A DNA stretch of 64,000 nucleotides from JAGVSR01 sp031413815 (GTDB lineage Bacteria > Pseudomonadota > Alphaproteobacteria > Rhizobiales > Hyphomicrobiaceae), in contig JANOFU010000037.1 of assembly GCA_031413815.1 (NCBI GenBank), forward strand, positions 1 through 64,000, read 5' to 3'. Shown here piece by piece: positions 43,322-52,325 of the stretch (positions within the stretch are counted from its first letter, which is position 1; each line of letters starts with the position of its first letter). The translations under genes and the position numbers were made by a program. The notes below the pieces were generated by a model. The model saw only the letters and a program-made list of their open reading frames with translations, was not told the DNA's origin and ran no database searches.

Positions 43322-44161
43322 CTAAAGGCCACCCGCCTCGCCGAGTGTGGTCAAGGCCGACTTGGCAGAAAATGTGTTGCCGTTGGTATCCGTGATACTG
43401 ACCTCCAATGGCTCCATTGTGGCATCGTCGTAGGAGAACCGGAAGTTCGGGTTTTCGCTGATGGAGATGCCGCCCTCCATCTTGAACACCAGATCTTTGC
43501 CACGGCGCACTTCGGCATGCTCAACGTACATGGCGGGTACGTAGAGCCCCGTCAGCTGGTCCATCTGGAAGCCCGAACTGCTCGGGTGCTTGATAAGAAG
43601 CTGAGCCTGCGGGCCGTCTTTGGCCGCCGGGTTCGCTGCGTAGGTCTTGATCAGCATCTTGCCCAGTTCCGCGCGCGCTGCATCTGCGTCTTTTGATGCT
43701 GGCGCGGAACAACCACCGGCAGCCTTGACGAAGTTCGCGACCATGTTCAGCCGGCCGTCGGCCGTCTCGGCGATCGCGCGCACGTTTGAGTAGGCATTGA
43801 CGCGAATGCGCGTTGATAAGAAGCGGTCGCCGGTGCCTGCTGCCGGGCCGTAGGTAAACGTCGCGACCAAAGGAGCGGGATTCTCATCGACGATCAGCGT
43901 CAGCTTGGCCACATTAGCGGCGTGTGCGGCGGGAATGCGGACCGAGACGGGAACCAGAGCTGCATCTTCTGCGCGCACGGGCGTGTCCAGTGTCAGAAGG
44001 TGACGGCCATCTTCGATCACTCGGTCCCCGAAGAAGTCGGTTTTGATGACGGGCCAGGTTTCAGGTTGTGCGGGCGTTGCAACTGCTGCACTGGCCAATG
44101 CAAATCCCATGAGGGCGATACCTCCATACATGAAACTCCGGCGCGGCAATGTGAGCCTCAT
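43322..44161 (-). CDS. Quinoprotein-dehydrogenase-associated SoxYZ-like carrier protein
   Basis: 279 residues from ATG 44161 (GGAGA 8 nt upstream). A twin-arginine-like or Sec signal in the first 30 residues (PRRSFMYGGIALMGFALASAAVA). A fused SoxY-like half (about 35-148) ends in the carrier motif AAGGCSAPASKD (Cys151), and a SoxZ-like half (about 160-279) follows (LLIKHPSSSGFQMDQLTGLYVPAMYVEHAEVRRGKDLVFKMEGG). This fused family is usually linked to PQQ-dependent methanol or ethanol dehydrogenases, but none lies in this window. Divergent from a TetR gene across a short promoter region with two CTATC/GATAG palindromes, so probably TetR-controlled. Confidence 0.88.
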   Translation of the reverse strand: MRLTLPRRSFMYGGIALMGFALASAAVATPAQPETWPVIKTDFFGDRVIEDGRHLLTLDTPVRAEDAALVPVSVRIPAAHAANVAKLTLIVDENPAPLVATFTYGPAAGTGDRFLSTRIRVNAYSNVRAIAETADGRLNMVANFVKAAGGCSAPASKDADAARAELGKMLIKTYAANPAAKDGPQAQLLIKHPSSSGFQMDQLTGLYVPAMYVEHAEVRRGKDLVFKMEGGISISENPNFRFSYDDATMEPLEVSITDTNGNTFSAKSALTTLGEAGGL

Positions 44162-44194
44162 AGCGATGTCTCCGCTTTCGTTCGACTTATCAAT

Positions 44195-44254
44195 CTATCG
44201 ATAGATAGACAAAATCACTTTACGCGGCTACCGTCAACGTCTATCTGGTGATAG
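44195..44254. promoter_or_regulatory. Candidate TetR operators between soxYZ-like and tetR genes
   Basis: Two inverted CTATC/GATAG palindromes in the 117-bp divergent gap: CTATCGATAG at 44195-44204 (extended by a further GATAG) and CTATCTGGTGATAG at 44241-44254. The second overlaps the region just before the tetR start, fitting autorepression. Confidence 0.6.
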
Positions 44255-44278
44255 GTGGGCACTTTTAAAGGGAAGGCT

Positions 44279-44854
44279 GTGTATCAAGTGACTGGAAAAT
44301 CAGCCGAAATTCTGGATCTGGCGGAACGCCACGTGCGGACGGTCGGTTACAATGGCTTCAGCTTCCGCGATCTGGCCAGTGAAGCCGGCATCAAGAGCGC
44401 GAGCGTGCATTATCATTTCCCGACCAAGGGTAACCTCGGTGCTGCCGTCGCCCGCCGGTACGCAGACCGCTTTTTTGAGATCATGGGCGATCCTCTCAAC
44501 CCGAAGAAATCCCCCAGGATCCTGACCGAGGCGTTCATCGGCGCGTTTCGCGGAGCGCTGAACGAGGACGGGCGCATGTGCCTGTTCTGTATTTTGGGCG
44601 CAGAGTTTGCCGCGTTGCCGCCAGAGGTTCAACACGAAGTCCGCAGCTTCTTCAATAAGAGCAGCGAGTGGCTGGCCCAAGTCTTGGGGCGGACGGCGAC
44701 GGGGACGGCTGCGTCAGACGCTGAACTTAAAGCACGTGCACGTTCGATCATCGCCTGCCTTGAGGGGGCCATGATGGTTGCACGCGCCAATGATCAGCTA
44801 TCGATCTTCGACGACATCGTCGGCCATTTGCGGCGCGCGCACGTCGTACCGTGA
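44279..44854 (+). CDS. TetR-family transcriptional regulator
   Basis: 191 residues from GTG 44279, which has AAAGGG upstream; GTG 44255 and GTG 44288 are alternatives. N-terminal helix-turn-helix: ILDLAERHVRTVGYNGFSFRDLASEAGIKSASVHYHFPTKGNLGAAV, a clear TetR DNA-binding domain. The ligand domain (about 65-190) includes MCLFCILGAEFAALP, like regulators of the AcrR/LmrA branch that respond to hydrophobic or electrophilic compounds. Likely represses its own gene and the divergent SoxYZ-like carrier through the CTATC/GATAG palindromes. Confidence 0.92.
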   Translation: MYQVTGKSAEILDLAERHVRTVGYNGFSFRDLASEAGIKSASVHYHFPTKGNLGAAVARRYADRFFEIMGDPLNPKKSPRILTEAFIGAFRGALNEDGRMCLFCILGAEFAALPPEVQHEVRSFFNKSSEWLAQVLGRTATGTAASDAELKARARSIIACLEGAMMVARANDQLSIFDDIVGHLRRAHVVP

Positions 44855-44976
44855 CATCCTGGCTTGACTGGCGCCCCGTGGGCAAGGGTCTGGCACCGCC
44901 TGCCTCATTACGAAACCGCACCAGCAAACCCAGTTCGGCACCGGAGCGGTTTTCTGGTTTTGCCCGGCGGGCACGC

Positions 44977-47900
44977 CTATGGCCTGGCAACTTTCAACTT
45001 CTGCAAAGTTTTGGGATCGAGTCTGCCACTTTCCTTGGGTGACAGCTTCTCGGGCCGTACTTTGTCCGGCGTCTTTGAGGGCCCCTCTGTTTTGGGTTTG
45101 CAGTTCGGCGGCCTACCGGCTGTGCCCGGCGGGCATTTGGTTGGCGGCTGCGGTGTGTCGTTGACCGCCTTGCAATTGGGGTAGTTGCCGAACGTTCCTT
45201 TCGGGCACTTCGGTTTCTTGATGGGGATGCACACTGGTGGTTTGCCGAAGGTGCCCTCGGGGCACGACTTTTCTTGCTTCGGCGGCTTGGTGCAATTGGG
45301 GTACTTGCCGATGAATCCGTCAGGGCATTGCTTTTGCGGTATCACGCAGTCGCCCTTGACGTAACGGCCGCCGCGAGCCTCGCACTTCTCCTGGTCCGTC
45401 GGGCCGTAGTGGCACGTCCCGCCTCGCCAGCTGCCGCCGCTGGCTACGCACTTGTCCTGAGGGCGCGGTGGATCGATGCAGCGCTTGCCGGTCCACACGC
45501 GCCCCACGCGGCCGCACTCGTCCGCAGGATTAAGCTCTGCAACACAGCGGCCGCGCGTGTCACGCTCGAAGCCGTCCTTGCAGACGCAGCGGCCGCGTGG
45601 TGTTCTCAATTCGTTAGGACCCAATTCGCAGCGGTCCTCATCACGTTCGGGCACGCAGCGTCCTGCGGAGCGTTCGAACCCGTCCTTGCAAACGCATTGG
45701 CCGGCAGATGTCAGATATTCATTCGCACCAGGCTGGCATGGCACTTCGCAGACACGCGCGAGTTTGTTCCAGGCCGATCCGGTTGGGCAGGGGCACAGAC
45801 CGTTCTGCGGTACCGGATAGCCGTCGGGACAGGTCTTGGCGGCCGGCTGTGGAGCGGTATCGCTGAGACAGCGCCGGTTCTTATCGCGTGTTGAGCCTGT
45901 CTGGCAGGCGCAGGTGCCGCTGGCTGTGACGAACTCGCCAGGACCGGCTTGCTTGCACGCCGGTCTCTCAAGACACTTTGGCGAGGCAATGGCCGCGGTG
46001 GCGGTCGCGCTGTCGTCGGCGCCGCTCAGATTGAAACGCGTTCCAGCAGGCGGGAAGGTCATCGTGGCGGTGTTACGAGCGGAGCATTGACCGGTTTCGG
46101 GAACAGTGGCCCTAACGGACAATTCAAGCGAGGCACCCTTCGCCAATGTGAGTGGCGGCTTGGAGCATTGGATTATCGATCCGCCGTCGGCACATGCCCA
46201 GCCGTCGCCGCTCGCAGTCACGCTCGACGCGCCTTCGAGTTCATCCTTGAGATTGACTGGTCCCTTGTAAGGATCGGGTCCCATATTGGTGATGGTGACT
46301 TTGTAGCCGCACTCATATCCCGCACCCGTTTTGGCGCAGTCGCTGACCGGCACCTTCGTTGTGCGCAGGTTCGTGGGGTCGCAGATGACCGTGGTCAGTC
46401 CGGTGATGGGATCGAAAAACTCCAACAGGGCAGAATCGCCGATCGCCGTGGCCGTGTCATCGCTGGCATCAAAATTGGTGTCCCCGCCAACGGGAAGGAG
46501 CACAGACACTGTGTTGGGGGCCAAACAGGTGTTGGCCTCAATGTCGATACGCGGTGTGTCAACGAACACAGGAAAAGAGGTCGAAGCTCCCGGCGCAAGC
46601 GTGACGTTGCCGGCCGAGTTACAGGCAAAATTCGGTGCCGCTCCGGCGCATCCCCAAGTGGCATCAAGGCTGCCCATGGTGGCCGTCGCCGATACGGTTT
46701 CCGTTATGGCGACCGGCGCATTGAACGGCGAGGGACCGGTGTTTGTCAGTGAAACGGCATAGTTGCAGCGAACCGTATCCGGCCCGGACTTGCCGCACGC
46801 ACCGGCAGTTTTCTTGAGCATCAGGTTGGCGAGCGGCAAAGGATTGCCCACCCTCGTCCAGGCACATGCGCCAACCACCGATAGGTCACCCGGCGGCACA
46901 CCCGGCGCGGTCACGGCAAAGCAATTGTGAGCCCAGAAATCGCCGGCCGGCATGGTGATGGTCACGTCAAACGATTTCGATCCACCGGGTGCCAGGGTCA
47001 GATTAGTTGTGCATTGAATCGGCAAGGCGACGGGTTCGCCGCCCGCACAACCCATCGGCGGTGCGATCGACGTGATGGGTGCTGGCGAGGGAACAACGCC
47101 ATTGAGAAGCATCCCGTCGCTGATCAGCACGGCACCATTGAACGCCAGTCCACCGGTATTGGTGACCGTCAGAGAGTACGTGCAAGGGCCATTCTGCAGG
47201 CAGACCGCGGGCGCCGTTTTCTTCAGCACGAGACCGCCGCCCGAGGGGCCACCCTTCGATCTGAAGCACGCTTGACCCCAATACGGGTTGCCGAGTGTGG
47301 CGCAATTCTCGTAGCCGTCGTTGCCGGCGCTGAAGATGGGATCGGTATCGATCAGCATCGAGACCTTACGGGTCGCACCGGGTGGTAGAGCGGCCGGGGG
47401 CAGACTGCACGAGACCGCCGTTGAGGGAACCGGCGAGCACACGAACTCAAGGCCATCGGGGGTGACGCTGTCGATCACGAGGGGAGTTCCGGCTCCCGCG
47501 CCGCTGAGGACTGTACCGGTATCCGTCAAGCTGATCGCCCAAAGCGGCGAGGTGCCCACATTGGTGAGAGTGACGTCGCACCGGGTTTTTGATCCGAACA
47601 AGGCGGGTGCGCACACTTTGTCGATGTAAATGCCGGCGCGTGGCCGGGGCGTGCCGGGGACATACGGTGGTTCTGCGGGACGTGGCGCGGAGGCCACCTG
47701 ATCGCATGGATTGTAGATCGCGATAGCGCCGATGTGCGCATGCGCTTGCGCATCCTCGAACATGCCGTCGTTGTCGGTGAACCAGACATCCTTCGGCGGC
47801 GTCAATCCGGCGTCAGGAACTTTGCCGGTGAAGTCCCCTTGTAAGGCCGTCGAGCCGGAACGTGCTGGCGATGTACTTGGCACTTGGACGTGATTTTTGT

Positions 47901-49260
47901 CGCTGCCCTGAAGGCCGTGAACGATCGCCTGACCGGCTTGCCCCGCGCGCAAGTGTTCGCCCGTGGTCCACAGTGACTGGCGGCATTTGGCAAGGTCGAT
48001 GTTGCCATTGGCATCATAGCCATAATTCAGTGCGATGCCGCCATTGGTGGCGCGGTGGACTGGCTCCATGCCGATGGCGACTTCTTCCGGGGTTTCTTTC
48101 CAAGCTGCTGCTTTGATGTCGAATGTGTAGCGGGAGACAACGGACAGCTGCGGTCGTGCAAATGTCGAAAAGTCGTAACTGCCAGTGCTCTCACCGCGTT
48201 GGGAAACGTACATGGTTGCGGCACCGTCAAATACGATGCCCGTGACGGGATTGCCGTTGGGTGTGTTGGTGATGTCGATTTCGAGGCGGGCGTCGTCGAT
48301 GAAGCTGCTGTCAACATTCAGGCCGACGGACCAGATGACGGGACCTTCAGCGACCGAATAGTAAAGCCGTCCATTGGCGACGGCGAGGGCGATGGTGCGC
48401 CGCTTTGAGTTGGCATAGCCCCACGTTGTCGGCTCTTCGATGTTGAAGGCTGGAGTTTTGATGTCCATGCGCTTGCTAGGATCGTCGGCAACAGAGGGAA
48501 GTCCGGCGGCGGCGCGCGCTGTCACGCCGTGATCAAAGGTGTCGAGTTCGCGGCCAGTCTGGTCCAATCGGTGGATGAGGCCTGTCTCAAGGTTGGTCGC
48601 GAACAGATGGCCGGTCAGATCATCGATGGCGACGCCACCGATACCGGGACCAGCATTCTCCACCGTGCCGCTGGTGATGTTGGCGAACAGGGAGATTAAG
48701 CCTGTGGCGCCATCGATCTTCCAGATCGAACCAGGTCCGCCGCCCTTGTCCAGGCCGAACTGGCCGGGCATCCATTGTGCGCGCGCTGAACCTTTGACGA
48801 GGCGCGTGAGTTTGCCGCCGGATGACGCATCGACGATTTGCAGTCCGAACATCGAGGTCGCGGCCGCGTAAATGTTGGGCGGTACAGGTGCCATGGGAGT
48901 GTCAACGGCGACGGCAAACACGTGTCCGATATCAACGGCCTTGGCTTCAAACCGCACTGGCGCTCGTGCAAGCTGGTTACGGGGGGGGCCGCCAAGTTTT
49001 GACAGATCGAACACCTGAAGCGTTGGCTTCGACGGATCAAGCAGAGTGGTATCGAGAGGATGACTGCCTGCAGGCGGCGCGGCAAGTGCCAGTGCGCCTG
49101 AGAACGACGTCACTGCCGCGTCGCCTTTGCGCATCACAGGCGTCGATTGCGCCGCCGCCGGCGCAGCGGGGTAAATCAGGATTGCTGTGAGACAGGCAAG
49201 GGCTACGGCATGCTTCACCCAGACAGCCGTGCAAAGTACGGCTGTCGCAATCGTTTTCAT
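44977..49260 (-). CDS. Giant secreted protein: propeller-like N-terminus, DUF11-type repeats, Cys-rich C-terminus
   Basis: 1427 residues. Signal peptide about 1-38 (ALACLTAILIYPAAPAAAQS). Residues about 40-500 contain segments like IGGVAIDDLTGHLFATNLETGLIHRLDQTGRELDTF that look like NHL or SMP-30-type propeller blades. Residues about 550-1090 hold about four Ig-like DUF11 repeats (for example TYSLTVTNTGGLAFNGAVLISD and GYKVTITNMGPDPYKGPVNLKDEL). Residues about 1100-1400 are Cys-rich: EGF/TIL-like CVCKDGFERDTRGRCV units, then CPxGTxGxxPNC units. It ends in a Lys/Pro-rich tail. Probably extracellular or outer-membrane-bound, with a role in adhesion or cell-surface structure; no enzymatic site seen. 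An alginate-lyase-like gene and a small ORF lie directly upstream on the same strand. Confidence 0.85.
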   Translation of the reverse strand: MKTIATAVLCTAVWVKHAVALACLTAILIYPAAPAAAQSTPVMRKGDAAVTSFSGALALAAPPAGSHPLDTTLLDPSKPTLQVFDLSKLGGPPRNQLARAPVRFEAKAVDIGHVFAVAVDTPMAPVPPNIYAAATSMFGLQIVDASSGGKLTRLVKGSARAQWMPGQFGLDKGGGPGSIWKIDGATGLISLFANITSGTVENAGPGIGGVAIDDLTGHLFATNLETGLIHRLDQTGRELDTFDHGVTARAAAGLPSVADDPSKRMDIKTPAFNIEEPTTWGYANSKRRTIALAVANGRLYYSVAEGPVIWSVGLNVDSSFIDDARLEIDITNTPNGNPVTGIVFDGAATMYVSQRGESTGSYDFSTFARPQLSVVSRYTFDIKAAAWKETPEEVAIGMEPVHRATNGGIALNYGYDANGNIDLAKCRQSLWTTGEHLRAGQAGQAIVHGLQGSDKNHVQVPSTSPARSGSTALQGDFTGKVPDAGLTPPKDVWFTDNDGMFEDAQAHAHIGAIAIYNPCDQVASAPRPAEPPYVPGTPRPRAGIYIDKVCAPALFGSKTRCDVTLTNVGTSPLWAISLTDTGTVLSGAGAGTPLVIDSVTPDGLEFVCSPVPSTAVSCSLPPAALPPGATRKVSMLIDTDPIFSAGNDGYENCATLGNPYWGQACFRSKGGPSGGGLVLKKTAPAVCLQNGPCTYSLTVTNTGGLAFNGAVLISDGMLLNGVVPSPAPITSIAPPMGCAGGEPVALPIQCTTNLTLAPGGSKSFDVTITMPAGDFWAHNCFAVTAPGVPPGDLSVVGACAWTRVGNPLPLANLMLKKTAGACGKSGPDTVRCNYAVSLTNTGPSPFNAPVAITETVSATATMGSLDATWGCAGAAPNFACNSAGNVTLAPGASTSFPVFVDTPRIDIEANTCLAPNTVSVLLPVGGDTNFDASDDTATAIGDSALLEFFDPITGLTTVICDPTNLRTTKVPVSDCAKTGAGYECGYKVTITNMGPDPYKGPVNLKDELEGASSVTASGDGWACADGGSIIQCSKPPLTLAKGASLELSVRATVPETGQCSARNTATMTFPPAGTRFNLSGADDSATATAAIASPKCLERPACKQAGPGEFVTASGTCACQTGSTRDKNRRCLSDTAPQPAAKTCPDGYPVPQNGLCPCPTGSAWNKLARVCEVPCQPGANEYLTSAGQCVCKDGFERSAGRCVPERDEDRCELGPNELRTPRGRCVCKDGFERDTRGRCVAELNPADECGRVGRVWTGKRCIDPPRPQDKCVASGGSWRGGTCHYGPTDQEKCEARGGRYVKGDCVIPQKQCPDGFIGKYPNCTKPPKQEKSCPEGTFGKPPVCIPIKKPKCPKGTFGNYPNCKAVNDTPQPPTKCPPGTAGRPPNCKPKTEGPSKTPDKVRPEKLSPKESGRLDPKTLQKLKVARP

Positions 49261-49300
49261 AGCAATGTCCTTACTGGAAATCCGGCACCGCCGGGAAGCT

Positions 49301-49597
49301 CTACAAAGAAAGTTGAAGTGAAGCAGTCATTTCGAACAAAATATCATTGTATGGTTCTAGGATCAGCGTCTGCGTGGTCCCGTTCAAGCGGTCCCGCATG
49401 TGATACACACCAGATGATATCAGAGCCTGCGCTGGAGCGCTGTTCTGTGCGGAACTGACAAACAAATATGTCTGCGGGTCCGCAGTGCACGGCGGCCGTC
49501 CCAGGATGTAAAAAGCAGCTAAGGTGGTTGCGCCGGTTGCTGGAGATGCGAACGCAGACACTTGCGTATTCCCGCTCTCAACTGTGGCCTCGAGCAT
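49301..49597 (-). CDS. Small protein, unknown
   Basis: 98 residues from ATG 49597. It sits between the alginate-lyase-like gene and the giant secreted protein gene on the same strand, with gaps of about 40 bp on either side, so it is probably part of that operon. Beta-rich sequence (VSAFASPATGATTLAAFYILGRPP, TLILEPYNDILFEMTASLQLSL), no signal peptide. No family is recognised; could be the remnant of a larger beta-sandwich domain. Confidence 0.5.
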   Translation of the reverse strand: MLEATVESGNTQVSAFASPATGATTLAAFYILGRPPCTADPQTYLFVSSAQNSAPAQALISSGVYHMRDRLNGTTQTLILEPYNDILFEMTASLQLSL

Positions 49598-49638
49598 TGC
49601 CTCAACTGACCAGAACTGGGCGCCGGTCTTGCTCTATG

Positions 49639-50673
49639 TCAATGAGCCGCCGGTTCTGTGGCGAGGGCGCGTCGCAGCAGCAACACGTTGCCGCCAAGCC
49701 AGCGGTGACCGGACGGCGTCTCGATACCCACGTCTTGGAAACTGCCCGGGTGGTGGGCTTGATAGAGGGCGAGCCAGCCGGAGCCTGCATTCACGGGCCG
49801 GTCTTGCGCGACGCCAGCGAGGCGATCAAACGTCTTTGGTTCGGACAGGCCGCTTAGGGTCAGCGACGCGAGCCGCTGCAAGGCGTTGGTCTCTTCGTCC
49901 GAAAGCGCGTCGCGTTTGAATCGCGCGAGCTCCGCCAGTGTCATCAACGGCATCAGGGCGAAGGCGTGGTAGTGCAGCGCGCGGCCCTTGCGCGACAATT
50001 CCTTAGGCAATGTCCCATCAGCCGCCACGTCGCGTGTAGCGTCCTTGAGGATGCCGCGGGCCTGCTGCCAGAGGGCTTCATTGCCCGTCGCCAACGCGGT
50101 TGCGCCCGCGCCAAGTCCCATCCAGTACCAGTGGTTGTTGCGTTTGACGCCCGGGTCATCAAACCCTGAGAGGGATTTCGATGCGAGATCGAGCAGCCAC
50201 TTTTCGATTGCAATTCGCTGTTCAGGTTTGGCGTGGGGTTTGACCTTCAGATAAGCCAGTGCCGCGCCAGCGAGCGTCCAGCGGCGCTCGGCTTCAGCTT
50301 GCTTTGAGGTCATCTTGCCGAGCAGCGCGCCGCCGCGCGCCCACGTCTCCAGCCAGTCGAGGGAGCACTGCGCGCGGTAGGTTCCAAGCGACGGCGTTGT
50401 TTCGCGATACGAGGCATCGGCTTCCTTGGTCGCGCGATTGAGAAACTCGCGGACGGTCGCCGTTTCAGTCTTATGCTGCTCCATCAGATCAGGATCGACC
50501 ACGGAACCCGCGTCATCGGCGTAGAACCGCGCAAGATCAAGATCGCGAACGGGCGGCAAAACCAGCGGGCAGGCCGATGCCGTGATGGGATGCATGACGA
50601 GCGCCAGCAACAGTGCGAACCGGCACTGCACGCGCAAGGCATAAAGGTGATCTCTCATCAAACACGAGGACAT
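49639..50673 (-). CDS. Alginate lyase-family (PL5-like) exported protein
   Basis: 344 residues from ATG 50673 (ATG 50658 also plausible). Signal peptide in the first 35 residues (FALLLALVMHPITASACPLVLPP). The (alpha/alpha)-barrel alginate lyase family: GGALLGKMTSKQAEAERRWTLAGAALAYLKV, then the hallmark GVKRNNHWYWMGLGAGATAL with the Asn-Asn-His catalytic motif, and later GRALHYHAFALMPLMTLAELA. Degrades acidic polysaccharides in the periplasm by beta-elimination; the substrate here is not certain. It heads a probable operon with the small ORF and the giant secreted protein, which suggests a polysaccharide or matrix context. Confidence 0.85.
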   Translation of the reverse strand: MSSCLMRDHLYALRVQCRFALLLALVMHPITASACPLVLPPVRDLDLARFYADDAGSVVDPDLMEQHKTETATVREFLNRATKEADASYRETTPSLGTYRAQCSLDWLETWARGGALLGKMTSKQAEAERRWTLAGAALAYLKVKPHAKPEQRIAIEKWLLDLASKSLSGFDDPGVKRNNHWYWMGLGAGATALATGNEALWQQARGILKDATRDVAADGTLPKELSRKGRALHYHAFALMPLMTLAELARFKRDALSDEETNALQRLASLTLSGLSEPKTFDRLAGVAQDRPVNAGSGWLALYQAHHPGSFQDVGIETPSGHRWLGGNVLLLRRALATEPAAH

Positions 50674-50715
50674 GGTGCCTGCATACACGGCAAATCCTTA
50701 ACTTCCGTTAAGACC

Positions 50716-52269
50716 TCACAGATCGAATTCGAACTGTTGCGGCTTCGGCTTCCGGCGAACACTGCGCTTCTGACCGGTCATGGAAAGTCCGCTTTTGCGG
50801 CTACCGTGTTTGGCTTGGATGGCATCAGCTGTGGCCTGAAACGGGCGGCCCGTGCGAACCTTCCAGATCGCATCGCGTGCAGCCGTTGAGGCAGCCGTGT
50901 TATCAACGATCGGCGCGGGATAGCGGCCCATCAAAACATCCTTGGCTCCTGGCCAAGTCCATGGCTCGTGGATGTGCCCGTCAGGGACTTCGTTGAGTTC
51001 TGGCACCCACTGGCGGATGAACCGCCCCGCCGGATCATGGTCGTGTCCTTGCTTGATCGGGTTATACATCCGGATGGTATTGATGCCCGTTGTGCCCGAC
51101 TGCATCTGCATTTGCGGCCAATGGATGCCCGGTTCGTAGTCTGTAAACTTTCGGGCCAGATGCAGTCCCGTCACTTGCCACGGCAGCCACAGCTGATAGC
51201 TGGCGAAGGAGACCAGCATGGCACGCATGCGAAAGTTGATCCAACCTGCCGTGTTGAGAGCGCGCATGCAGGCATCGACGAATGGAAACCCTGTTTTGCC
51301 TCGGCCCCAGGCGTCTAACAGCACGGGATCAGCAATGGCGGGCCGGACGCCATCAAAGGACCGATGAAGATTGTTGAATTCAAGGGCTGGCTCGCTTTCG
51401 AGTTTTTGCATGAAGTGGCAATGCCAATGCAACCGGCCTAAGAACGATGACAATGCGCCCCTCCAGTCGCGTGCTGCGCTGTCATTGCGGCCGTCCAGAT
51501 CTTTCAGGCGCGCTGCAACCGTCTGTGTCACTTCGCGGATTGAGAGACTGCCCCAAGCCAGATGGGCCGACAGCCGGGAGCAGGCGTCAAAGGCCGATAC
51601 AGGGCTCGACATTGCGCGACGGTACGTGCGACCGCGATCGGTCAAGAAGCTGTTGAGGGTGTCGAGCCCCTGTGCGCGGCCGCCAGTCTGACGGCCGGGA
51701 CATGGATCGATAGCCAAGCCCAGCTCAAGGGTATCCGGCAGTTTGCCGGTTTTGATTTGGCTCTGTTGTGACAGCACGCGGGGTAAGGGCAGCAGCGGTT
51801 GCGCCATGTGGCGGTCCCACTGCCGGGCCCAGCCATTGCGATCTGTCAGCCGGCGCACGACGCCGTGCTGGCGCGGCTGATGCCACGGGACGCCAGATTC
51901 CCGGCACCACGCCGCAACCCGCCGGTCGCGGTCATACGTCCAGCCGTTGCCGGTTTCCTGGTGGGACCAGAGCGCTGTCACACCCATGCACTGGTGAATG
52001 TCTCGAAGGATGGCAACGGCGTCGCCGGTGCGCACGATCAGGGCTTGGCCCAGGAGACAAAGATCATCGTTGAGATCGGTGAGGCACTCGCGGACAAAGT
52101 CCCACTGGCGGCCCGACGCATCAGGCTGCTGCCACAACTCAGGTTCGCAAATGTAGAGGGGCAACACTGCACCGGCTTTAGCAGCCTCATACAATGGCTC
52201 GTGGTCCACAACGCGCAAATCGCGCTTGAACCAAACAACATGGACGGGGCCTTGAAGCAATGCAGGCAT
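50716..52269 (-). CDS. Cryptochrome/deoxyribodipyrimidine photolyase family protein
   Basis: 517 residues from ATG 52269 (ATG 52305 is also in frame). N-terminal antenna domain (VHVVWFKRDLRVVDHEPLYEA, then LCLLGQALIVRTGDAV), C-terminal FAD domain (SSFLGRLHWHCHFMQKLESEP, TGFPFVDACMRALNTAGWINFRMRAMLVSF). The usual WxxGxGxDA segment is replaced by QMQMQSGTTGINTIRMYNPIKQG, typical of a distinct bacterial photolyase/cryptochrome group rather than the classical CPD class I enzyme. Repair or signalling role is undecided. Its start lies 57 bp (or 21 bp from the alternative start) after the aminomutase-like gene, so the two may be co-transcribed. Confidence 0.85.
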   Translation of the reverse strand: MPALLQGPVHVVWFKRDLRVVDHEPLYEAAKAGAVLPLYICEPELWQQPDASGRQWDFVRECLTDLNDDLCLLGQALIVRTGDAVAILRDIHQCMGVTALWSHQETGNGWTYDRDRRVAAWCRESGVPWHQPRQHGVVRRLTDRNGWARQWDRHMAQPLLPLPRVLSQQSQIKTGKLPDTLELGLAIDPCPGRQTGGRAQGLDTLNSFLTDRGRTYRRAMSSPVSAFDACSRLSAHLAWGSLSIREVTQTVAARLKDLDGRNDSAARDWRGALSSFLGRLHWHCHFMQKLESEPALEFNNLHRSFDGVRPAIADPVLLDAWGRGKTGFPFVDACMRALNTAGWINFRMRAMLVSFASYQLWLPWQVTGLHLARKFTDYEPGIHWPQMQMQSGTTGINTIRMYNPIKQGHDHDPAGRFIRQWVPELNEVPDGHIHEPWTWPGAKDVLMGRYPAPIVDNTAASTAARDAIWKVRTGRPFQATADAIQAKHGSRKSGLSMTGQKRSVRRKPKPQQFEFDL

Positions 52270-52325
52270 AGTGCCGGTACGCACGCGCACCGACGGCAGA
52301 TGCATCAGTCATGTGGGAGCACCGG

